DNA of 64,000 nt, taken from NCBI GenBank assembly GCA_003049485.1, contig PYST01000003.1:62001-126000 (forward strand), given 5' to 3'. Of the stretch, positions 55,181-64,000 are shown piece after piece. The notes below the pieces were generated by a model. That model was not told the DNA's origin. It made no database searches and worked only from the letters and a program-made list of their open reading frames with translations. Position numbers and translations under genes: made by a program. The DNA comes from Ophioceras dolichostomum. Its lineage: Eukaryota > Ascomycota > Sordariomycetes > Magnaporthales > Ophioceraceae. Each line of letters starts with the position of its first letter. Positions within the stretch are counted from its first letter, which is position 1.

Positions 55181-55876
55181 TTACTTCCTCACACTGGGGC
55201 CGAACTGACAAACGGCTGACTGGCTTGACTGAACCTTTCCCCCTCTGTCTCGTTCATCCTCATTGTTAACTAGGTACCTTCCTACCCCAAAACCCCCACC
55301 CCAGCCCTCCCTCCGCAGCTCCTCCACGCTAGCCGGCTGCGGCTTCACCACCAGCCCAGACTCCCACTGCAGCACATACACCCTCGCTCGTCCCGCCGCA
55401 AACGGTTGTCGTGCTGCGCCCAGCCCGGCCGCGGCGGCTTCCTCTCGCACCTGCCTGGTCGCCTCCCTCGAGACCACCAGCAACCTTGTCCGACCCGGCC
55501 CGGCCCAGTCGCACGCAATGCCCGCCGCAGTCCTCCCACCGACCCGGTATGCGCTCCCCAGTCGGTGGAACTCACCCCCTCTCCCGAGCAGGCCCTGTTC
55601 CGCCTCGGCGGCGGCGTAGACGGACGGGCACGGAGCAGCCAGACCCGCCTGCCCCCGTCCTTGGGGGAGTCCCAGATCTGCCGGAACCCGCGCCGGCTGG
55701 ACTGCCAGGGGGATTTGCGGCAGACGCGGCAGATTGGGGGTTGGGATCTGGCCGGCGAGTGGGTTTTGGCTGAAGGGGTGGAGTATGGTGGAGGATGATG
55801 TGTGATGTTGTCCCTGATCCTCGGGGGTAGTGTGTTGCTTCCTAGAGGATCCTAGACTCCAAATGCCTCCTTCCTT
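55181..55876 (-). CDS. Cryptic open frame, possible incomplete or frameshifted gene
   Basis: The minus strand is open for 232 codons from just after a TGA (55879-55877) to a TAA, with strongly GC-ending codons, but it has no ATG. The distal half reads like real protein (RLLVVSREATRQVREEA, YVLQWESGLVVKPQPASVEE). Over 55600-55840 a different minus frame looks better instead (PPICRVCRKSPW with a CxxC pair, and IWDSPKDGGRRVWLLRA). The two halves could be one protein interrupted by a frameshift or a small intron near 55560-55640, with an unseen first exon. I do not recognise a family. It could also be a chance effect of high GC. Confidence 0.3.
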   Translation of the reverse strand, partial: KEGGIWSLGSSRKQHTTPEDQGQHHTSSSTILHPFSQNPLAGQIPTPNLPRLPQIPLAVQPARVPADLGLPQGRGQAGLAAPCPSVYAAAEAEQGLLGRGGEFHRLGSAYRVGGRTAAGIACDWAGPGRTRLLVVSREATRQVREEAAAAGLGAARQPFAAGRARVYVLQWESGLVVKPQPASVEELRREGWGGGFGVGRYLVNNEDERDRGGKVQSSQSAVCQFGPSVRK

Positions 55877-56672
55877 TCAACATCGACGGTGAGAATTTTC
55901 ACATTGCTACCTATGTATGTTCGAGCAGTTCCTCCCTCTGCCAAAATAAAACGACAACTGAGCCTACGTTCTGATTAGGCGCCGTTTTTTCGCCTCCGTG
56001 ATTCGTGGTCTCCCTGTCGATATTTGGCATATTTGGCGTTATTTGGAGAAATGCATCTCACGTCGCATGAGCTTGATATAGTATAATCATTTTTGTGTAG
56101 ATTTGATATTGAACAGCTGGTCTCTTGGGTTTGCAATATTGAAGCGGACTGGCTGGCTGGCCGAGAATGACGATGGCCACCGACTGGTCGGACTGGTCGG
56201 CCGCCGGTCCTCTCCACCACGGCCCGACCCGAATCCTACATGGCCCTCGAGGCGGTCCATGGACGAAGCCCGATATTCCTGTGGGTGTCCGTTCCTGGCG
56301 TCAATAGCGACGCCGACATTGGGGCGACAAGCGTAAGGATAGTATCCTCCTCTAGGACTACAACGGACGCAAGGCCGATATGATCTTCCCGGCTACGACC
56401 TCAGCGAGCATATTTCGGCTGCTGGCGTGTCATAGCTACTACTTTGATCCTTACGTGGAGAGGAAGGGCCGAAAAGAGAGGAGCCATACAGTGTTGAGGA
56501 AAGCTGAGCTGCTGGTCTTAGTTCGTAAACACCCTGTGGATAATACTGTAATTCTTGCTTTCACTCATACGTACGTGAATCATGATGTATTAATATGTGT
56601 CAAGGCCGTCTCTGCCTGGCTAGCTGAGCTGGCTGGCCGAAGACGATCTGGTGCCAAGTCCAGTGCTAGTCG

Positions 56673-56704
56673 GTCCAGTCCAGTCCAGTTCAGTCCAGTT
56701 CAGG
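56673..56704 (+). repeat. Tandem 5-nt CAGTC/CAGTT repeat
   Basis: About six copies of a CAGTY unit. Confidence 0.75.
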
Positions 56705-57231
56705 CTGCCGTTATATTATTTACTGAAAGAAAGAGAAAAAAAAGCCAAACACCAGACTTGACCAAATCCACTACCATCCTCCGTGAGGAGGCTTGTTGTG
56801 CTCAAGACGGAAAAAGGTGCCTGCCTGCCTGCCTTGGGCTGTCCATCCATCTGCTTGGCTATGGCAATCTGCCCTCACAAGCTGGGATTTTGTGAGTCGA
56901 CACCCACACACCACGCTCGCCGCTCTCCTGCCATCTTTCTTCCTTCCTCTATTGTTTGCTCGCGTTCTTTCTAATGTTAATGTGGCAACACAGCCCCCCT
57001 ATCCGCAGCGTCCCCTGGCACATCAATCGGACGAAATGGGGCTCGTCTCAGCCTCGATCCATCGCCGTCACCCTCACCGTTAGGGCTCCGTCTACGCACG
57101 CACGCTGCGCTCGCTATAGCCCCTGTCTCTGTACGGACCGAACATCTGCGGGCTGCTGCCGCCGCCGTCCCAGAAACCGACACACGACATAAGCACGGCG
57201 CTGGCGGGGTCCAAGTCGCCCGTCCCTCCCT

Positions 57232-58466
57232 TTACTGCGCCTTCTTCGCCTTGATCTTCGCCAGCTTCCTCTCGCGCCTCTTCTTCGCGGCCGCCTCTCC
57301 GGCCTCGGTGTCGAAGATGATGTCCAGCCACCTGAAGCTGCTCGCGTAGTTCCCGATGAACTTCTCGTGGTGCAGGTCGTGGTGGTCCGCGCCGGCCCAG
57401 AACGGCAGGAACTTCCTCAGGGACCAGGGGAAGTCGTACCCGCTGTGCGCGTCGATCGCCTGGCACAGCCTGAGCACGATCCACAGGTACATGGTGAACA
57501 GGTGCAGGTCGTGCGTGAAGGCGACCCAGAGGACGGGCGTGCCCACGACGCCGAACCCGAGCAGCATCACCTCGATCGGGGACGCGTACTCGGCCGCCAG
57601 GCCGAAGGGCGCCGAGTACGTGTGGTGCAGCTTGTGGATCGCTTTGTAGAGCGGGCCGTAGTGCAGCGCCCGGTGGAAGCAGTAGTGCCACAGGTCCTCG
57701 ATCACGAAGAAGATGACCACCTGCATCGCGATCTTCCAGGCCGGGGGGAAGGGGAGGCCGTACTCGAGCCCGCAGTAGGTCGCCATCGGGTGGAAGAGCC
57801 AGATCTGTGGCAGCTCGACGGTGAAGTGCCCGACGAGCACGAGGAGGGCGCAGTCCCATTGTTCTTTCCAGGTGGGGATTTTTTGCTGAAGAGCAGAAAC
57901 AGAAGCACACATGTCAGTCGGGCTCCCAGAAATATCTTGCGCCGTCAAGGATGACCGTCGGTGGTGGTTGGAAGCTAGCTAACATTTTGGATCTTCCACC
58001 TATTGAAGAATGGCATGGCGTCGATGATTATCCATGGCAGCGATCGGCCGAAGTAGACTAGCTCGTGCATGACAAAGCTCATGATCCCAGTCGCGAGCAT
58101 ATCGTTCTGAATCCAGAGATACCAAGCCTGCCAAGGTAGGGAGGGAACGCTGTTAGTACTGATGGTCCCATCGTAAAGCTGTGTTATCCTCGAGGAACGG
58201 CGTATGGATTATTCGCTTACAGCCCACAGGCGCTCCACGACGCTGAGCGAAACATTGTACTTCGAGATCTCCTCGTAAACGCTAAAGTAGTCGCCGCCGG
58301 TGCCGGGTCCAAGGCCGCCCGCCGCGATGGTGGCGTTCCTTCTGTTGTAGGTCGACAAAAAAATATCAGCCAAGTCTGCCAGGACCCTTTCTTTGTTGCT
58401 AACGAAGTCGTTCTGCTAAGGACTGAAGGATTGATAAGAGTTTCTGGGCACATACAAACCGTCCAT
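57232..58466 (-). CDS. ERG25: C-4 methylsterol oxidase Erg25
   Basis: Erg25 is the di-iron oxygenase that starts removal of the two C-4 methyl groups in ergosterol synthesis in the ER. The four-exon model on the minus strand is 58466-58456, 58341-58221, 58127-57984 and 57885-57232, giving 309 residues. Iron-binding histidine clusters are HYCFH (159-163), HKLHH (176-180) and HHDLHH (260-265), and several hydrophobic helices flank them. The protein ends KKAQ, a KKxx ER-retrieval signal. The first exon is only 11 nt (MDGL plus split codon) and is the least certain part. Exons 2 and 3 are supported by the SVVERLWAAWYLWIQ and EL-VYFGRSLPW segments, which match the family. Confidence 0.9.
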
Positions 58467-60369
58467 GGTAATAAGTGTGTGGCCTTGCAGGATCCGTTCC
58501 TGGACCTCTTGAGAGCCAATAAGCAACTAGGGAAGAGTACGAGTGTGGCAGCTCTCAGCCGCGAGAAATCTGCTGTAGGAAAGCGCCAGGAAAAAGAAAG
58601 AGAAGAGAGACCAAAAGAGGAATTAAAAAGGAAAACAGGAGAATGCGGAATGGACAGGTAAAAGAGCTTAAGACCTGTTGATCCTAGGAAGAAGCCAAAT
58701 CTGTTTTTGGCGAGAGGCGACAACGGAGTTTTTATCTCGTCCCGCAGAAAACAGAAACATTCAATATCGCAATTTTTTTTTTCGCCTTTCCCACCAGAAC
58801 CACCCCTGCTTGTCACTGTTTCTTTCAGGGACAGGAACCCGTGCAGACGACCTGCCCCTCCCCCTTGTCTGGGCTTGCCCCAACCAATAATGCACGGGAA
58901 GGAGGGAAGAAGTCGATCTTCTGGGTGGGATGAGCCCACCTCCTGTACCGCATATCCGTCTTCCGGGGGTCCACAACCCATCATTGAACTTTGCACTTCG
59001 GAGCCTTTGCGATCCCCCATCCCTCATCCCTTCTCCCCAGCGGCAATTACCGGTTCCTCAAAGGCGGTGAGAATGCCGAGTGGTGCTATTTTCCTAGATC
59101 ACCATCCCGGGCTCCCGCGAGATCCCATCTCAATCCATCGATTCCTCCCGTCCTGGATAATTGCATGTATGTGTATCGCCAGGTCTCTGCAAACCTGCGC
59201 GGCTGGTTACATAGGTACTCTGCGCCCGATGTCTGTGACGGCTATCACGGGCAGTCAAATGCAAAGTTCGGCAGGGCACAGATGATCGACGATGTATGGG
59301 ATGGCATCTTGAACTTTCGCCGACGAAAGGGAACCGACCTACGTATTCTGCTTGGTGCAGGTACATGTATGCCGACCTAGATGGATGCGCTTATACGAGG
59401 CTAGCGATCTTTGGGCCCTGGTCAGGGGCCAGTGATTCCAGTGACAACTTCGCGCGTCATCTTCTACCGTAGCAGATCCTTTGCGGCGGCGGCAGAGTGC
59501 ATCTGCTCTGGGTAGGTGGCTACGGCTGCTCCATCCAGCTATGTCTGTCGGTGAGACTTGCCCACCGCACTGCATGGAGCACTGAGCCAGGTCTTGTGTC
59601 GTCTTTCCTTCGACATCATCCCTTTCGCTGCCATCCGATAGCTGGGAGGGAACTGTTGTCCCGAGGCGAGGCGGTCCCCGATATATCGAACGAAGACGAC
59701 GACGCAGTAACTTCGGGGCTACTATTCGCGTACCTGGGTACCTCAGTTACCTAGTTGATTTGCGTGTTTTACCCAAGCATTTCCAAGCCGCAAGCTTCTA
59801 TGAGTTCCGTCACAAGCAGACCCATGCAACGACAACCTACACTAGCGTCCAGCTTCGTCAGTGACAGCTTGAGCTTTCCCTTTTTTCCCCGGGACCAAAC
59901 TCCTCCAAGCCCACCTCAATAGCCTAGCTCAAGCACTAGAGCTACCACCTAGCCTCGCTGCTCTCTTTCTTCTTCTCCTCTCCCACCGGTCCGGCTGTCT
60001 TTGTCGCCGAGAGCAGTGAATGGCCTGATAACCCCCATCCCCCCAGTCGGAATTTTGGCTAGCATAACCTCGCCACACTGGCCGACGCGTTCCCGACCGA
60101 CCTCCACACACTTGTTGCCCCTCCACACACACCAACCCCAAAAAACCAACCAAAGCTTTTTCTCCAACTCTCTTCCTCCAACCAGCACGAACCCGAACAC
60201 GAACGCGAATACCGCACAACTTTTCTGCACAGGGTTGCTTGCATGCTTGCGCCGCCAAGGAATGTGCATCAACGCGCATGCATGTTTCGATTTTTTTGCT
60301 TTTGATCATTGCGTGCACACAACTCACACACATACGGTGTGAACCCCGTTAATGAAATAATCTATCACT
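58467..60369. promoter_or_regulatory. 1.9 kb divergent region ERG25 / NCA2
   Basis: No gene is supported. TACCTGGGTACC and TTACCTAG motifs occur at 59730-59753. The ~400 nt before NCA2 is pyrimidine/AC-rich, as expected of a leader. Confidence 0.4.
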
Positions 60370-62589
60370 ATGTCTTTTGTTGCAGAGTGAGTTAGCCAGC
60401 CAGCCCGCCGGCCCCCTTTTTCTTCCCTCCCCTTTGCCTACACGTGATGCACAGTATCACCACTTCGCATGACGCGCAAACTGACACGGTCCTTTCACTG
60501 TCCCGCCTGCAGCCGGGTTCGGCTTCTTGACGGCCAGATCGACCGCGTCTCCCTCATCCCCATTGCCGCACACGCTGGCGCATTCTCTAACGATGACGGG
60601 CATGATGGTGATGGCGATGGCGACGAGGTAGGTGTAGAGTCCGCCGAGGAGGCGGGCCAACAACCACCTGGAGATGGGAGAGTCGTCGTCGACAGACTTT
60701 CGTCTCCGAGGATATCGGAGCTATTGCGGATCGTGAAGGCGTTGTCGTCGACGTCCTCGTCACACGCCTTGTTGCCCGCCCCGAGGATACATAGCCTCAT
60801 CCTTCAGTCAGGCCTGATCAGCGGCGGCGGCGATGCTGCTGATGTGGCAGAGGCGAAGAGCCCTCAGGAGACCGAGATCGAGTGGCTCCTGATCAGCAAG
60901 GCAACTCTACAGGTCTACGGCCTGATGTTCACCACGCTACTGGACCAGATCATCCCACTTAGCGATGATCTCTGGTACTGGGACCAGGTGCTGAGCTCGC
61001 ACACCTACAGCACCCTGTACACCGTCCAGACCTCCCCACTACGGTTCTGGGAGTGGACGAGGGATATCCTCAACCGGAGCAGGGCGCGGCTACGGCGGCT
61101 GCAACAAGGCTCTTCCCCATTCGGTGCTACGGAAGCTGGCGGAGAGCGTCCCTCCTTCGCGACGTCCTCCTTGCCTGAGCGCTGGCGGCGATTCTACGGC
61201 ATCGTCCGCGAGAGCATCGCCGAGCGGTCTCTCACAAGCATACAGCGCAGGATCATGTCGCCCGTGGCTCTCTGCCGTGCGCAGGCCAGGCAGAAGCAGC
61301 GCCAGCTCGAGAGGCTGCGGGACATGACCGCGAGCGGCCTAGGCGTGCTTATAGATGAAGCCCTCAGCTTCGGGTCAGAGGACGAGGCCAAGGGGTCCCC
61401 CGCCCAACATAACCGCGAGTGGAAGGGCTTCGTCGAACGCAGCGTCGCGCTGATGGACCTCATCCTGCGGGGGGTGTCGGTGCTGGACATAGGCGTCACC
61501 GATTTCGAGCATAGGGTGTTCCGAGGCGTCGAGGACGACCCGGAGCTCTCCATCCACGCCCAGGACGTCGCGGGCGCGCAGAAGCCGGCCGTCCTGGCCC
61601 GTCGCCTCGTCGGCATCCTCCAGGACACTCTACCCACCCACGCCGCGACCGTGAAGCAGCTCGTCCGCGAGAACGGCCGCCCCTCGCGCGCAGTGCGGTA
61701 CTGGCTGCCCGCCACCTTGCTCCTCCTCTCTTCCTCCACCATCTTCCGCATCCTCGTCAACAGACAAGAGGATCTCATTCAGTGGATCGCCGACTTCGGC
61801 GCCACCGTCCGCGGCTTCTGGTTCAACTGGGTGGTCGAGCCCTCGCGCAAGATCCTCGCCACGGCCCGGCACGACAACGCGTCCGAGATCGCCATCATGA
61901 GCCGCGACAGCCTTAAGGCCGACCGCGACAGCCTCGAACGCATGGTCGTCGAGTTCGCCGCCGAGCGGCCCCAGCTCGCCGTGGGAGCCTCGGCGGTCAC
62001 GGACACGCAGCTCGCCGAGATCCGCGCGCGCGTCCGAGAGGGCGACGTCACGCCCGTACTGCGCGCGTACGAGAACGAGCTCAAGACTCCCCTCGTCAGC
62101 GCCGTGCGGGGCGACCTCGTGCGCTCGCTGCTGATCCAGGTGCAGAAGACGAAGGTCGACCTGGAGACCGCCATCGGCGGCATCGACGCCCTCCTGCGGA
62201 GCCAGGAGCTGGTGTTCGGCTTCGTGGGGCTCACGCCGGGGGTGCTGGTGTCGTTGGGCACCGCGAGGTACCTGGGGGCGGTCATGGGCGGGCGCAAGAG
62301 CCTGCGCCAGGGGGAGAGGGCCGTGCGCGCCATGAGGGTGCTGCGCAGGATCGACAAGATATTCGCCGAAGCCAGCCCCTCGGAGGACAACCTCCTCCCT
62401 TACAAGGACTACGGCCTGCTGGTCTGCGAGGTGCACGTGCTCTCGGGCCTGATCAGGGGGGTGCTCCCCGGAGACGTCGAGAAGGAGTTCCTCGAGGATT
62501 TGGACGACGTCGCGAACGTCAAGGGGATCCCGGCGCAGATAAGAGCTTTTGACCGGATCCGGTGGGCGTATGCCCGTTGGTTGCGCTGA
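60370..62589 (+). CDS. NCA2: Nuclear control of ATPase protein 2 (Nca2), mitochondrial
   Basis: Nca2 is a mitochondrial membrane protein that in yeast controls expression of the mitochondrial ATP6/ATP8 transcript. Exon 1 is 60370-60386 (MSFVAD with a split codon, GTGAGT donor) and exon 2 is 60513-62589, giving 697 residues. An ATG at 60469 is in the same frame, but it lies inside this intron and would give a Cys-containing start (HCPACS) unlike the family. The spliced start MSFVADRVRLLDGQIDRV is amphipathic and typical. The Nca2 signature region includes WVVEPSRKIL, MSRDSLKADRDSLERMVVEF and LLIQVQKTKVDLE. Two hydrophobic segments lie at about 402-420 and 572-593 (FGFVGLTPGVLVSLG). It is intronless after exon 1. 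Confidence 0.88.
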
Positions 62590-64000
62590 TGTGAACGAAT
62601 ACACATACCTCATCATCACCGGAGCAGCGTTACCAGGTGGCAGTGGTTACGGTGACGTGACCCAATGCATATATATCGTCGCCACTGGGGCAGCGTTACT
62701 GGGCGGTAGGAGCACTTCCCCGTCTGAGTATTTGTCCCGGAGGCTAGAGGACGGAGCACAGCCACGACTCGACTGGACTTTAGCGAAACAAAAAACTTCA
62801 GCGAAACAAAATCTAATCAAAAGTCCATAAGTCGTATCACGTTACTCTAGAACTGGCATCTTTCATTCTCGGATGACGGTCTCGTGAGTGTTTGTGACAA
62901 CCGGCGTGGAATTCAGGAGCGCACGTGAAGGCCATGATGAACCCCTTGTCTTTGTGCAAGTGTAAAACAATAGGTTCCTGTAGTCTCGGGGGTGTATGTC
63001 CCAAGACTTGATAGGGACAAAGAAGTGGCATTCAGCACGTGGGTTTCCAAAGATGGTGTTTATGGTCTGGGGTCCAGTATCGTCCTCGTCTTGTTCCTGT
63101 TTTTTCATGCGGCTAGACCGATACGGCTAACCAACCCACGTAGCACCCCATCAAAGATTCCACACCATACCTCTTATAAGACAATTTTGAACATTGCAGA
63201 CGAACTTCGCCGATGAGGATATGCGGAACGAACTTGAAAGGGGGCCACCAACACAATCGGAGCCTCCATCCCATGATGACGACAGTTGTGGCTTAGCGAG
63301 AACCTTGGTGCTGCTCCTCTAATGTCAAGACTCCAGGCCAGACCAACGCGCTACTGTAAGATGATAGGATGCAGCATGTGCTGAACTCAACAATTTGATC
63401 TCGAAAGGAGTCATCCATCCATGATGCTGGCAGATGCCACCTATGTACAGGTAACTTGCCTGACCTATGAGTGAGAGAGAGTTAGACACCTGAAGAGTGA
63501 AACACATGAGAACGTACGTGTGATTGCCCCTATGAAAGTGTTGAAACTCCATGCCTAGGAGACAATTCCCATGTTCTGAGTAAGCTTTTTACCGCCACAA
63601 TCCCACAGTTATGAGGACGATTGGTAGGCACCTGGGTTATGGCACAGAGCAGGTTCCAGCCTGTTGGACCGCTCATTCTTCAGCGGCGTTGCCTTGGAGC
63701 CTGCCTTGACATGCACCTAGGGACAAAATAGCGTGGACTCTGCTGAACTTTGCCGCTGCTCCTCTCAGACACTCACACGCGGCTGTCACCTGGACTGGCC
63801 CTCCCAATCAAGTTCAGCCTCCGGGGCACGCCGCTAATAGACGCTAAGCCAACTGTGGTGCTTTTGCTACTTTCCACCGTCATATTCGACGTCAAAGGAA
63901 ACCCTATCGCAACCTATCACATCCCGACGCCAGCCAGGCAGACCTCAACTCCAACTATTCCGTACGGACAATCCGCATCGCGAGTTCGCACCCACGCCCG
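62590..64000. other. Intergenic sequence to the window edge
   Basis: Begins with a short diverged direct repeat (listed separately). No convincing coding sequence, tRNA or transposon is seen. The last 300 nt could be promoter of a gene beyond the edge. Confidence 0.45.
62612..62709 (+). repeat. Diverged direct repeat pair
   Basis: Segments 62612-62643 and 62674-62709 share GCAGCGTTAC flanked by similar sequence, differing mostly by C/T and A/G transitions and one 3-nt indel. They lie just after the NCA2 stop. Confidence 0.6.

Larger units (their letters stand above)
54980..57231. other. Interval between PCD and ERG25
   Basis: Apart from the cryptic frame listed separately (55181-55876), I see no gene. 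AT-rich sequence at 55860-56130 and a CAGTC/CAGTT repeat at 56673-56704 are the main features. Confidence 0.4.

Noticed and set aside
60469..60512. ATG at 60469 as the NCA2 start
   Set aside because: A start at 60370 spliced to 60513 gives the conserved N-terminus, and the 60469 ATG lies in the intron.

Overview
The window reads as nuclear DNA of a filamentous ascomycete, most likely a Sordariomycete. The reasons are spliceosomal introns (about 60-350 nt, one near 490; GTAAGT/GTGAGT donors, pyrimidine-YAG acceptors, CTGAC-type branch points), GC-rich third codon positions, serine/glycine/proline-rich tracts inside conserved proteins, and a fungal gene set (ERG25, Dad4 of DASH/Dam1, NCA2, a KapC/AP-1-like bZIP factor). 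There is no operon, phage, insertion sequence or CRISPR array. Exon models below were worked out by hand from reading frame, splice sites and recalled family alignments. No search or RNA evidence was available.

Layout. 1-7.3 kb: a hypothetical protein (+), a ubiquitin C-terminal hydrolase (-), the mitochondrial RNA helicase SUV3 (-), and a vacuolar-type R-SNARE (NYV1/VAMP7, +) that shares a 0.5 kb divergent promoter with SUV3. 7.3-9.97 kb: a degenerate gene-free patch with a large imperfect inverted repeat and remains of a broken repeat-type protein gene. 9.97-21.7 kb: an SDR oxidoreductase with a charged tail (-), a G-patch protein (+), the 2,062-residue double-cassette helicase SLH1 (-) and the prenylated R-SNARE YKT6 (+). 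23.4-26.2 kb: an intronless 942-residue low-complexity protein (-). 26.2-31.1 kb: intergenic. 31.1-40.2 kb: profilin (+), GOT1 (-), IES6 (-), DAD4 (+) and ARP5 (+), a dense run of conserved genes. 41.6-43.1 kb: a bZIP factor (-). 43.1-51.2 kb: 8 kb without a convincing gene. 51.2-62.6 kb: an ochratoxinase-like amidohydrolase (-), pterin-4a-carbinolamine dehydratase (+), a cryptic open frame (-), C-4 methylsterol oxidase ERG25 (-) and NCA2 (+). 62.6-64 kb: intergenic.

Functional connections. IES6 and ARP5 encode two subunits known to form one module of the INO80 chromatin remodeller, and they lie 1.6 kb apart. NYV1, YKT6 and GOT1 all serve Golgi/endosome/vacuole membrane traffic. SUV3 and NCA2 both act on mitochondrial gene expression. 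Otherwise the region is ordinary housekeeping sequence. The more unusual points are gene structure (an exon whose only coding content is the ATG, several 11-17 nt exons, a stop codon inside a splice donor), the decayed patch at 8-9 kb, the cryptic frame near 55.5 kb and the very long gap upstream of the bZIP gene.
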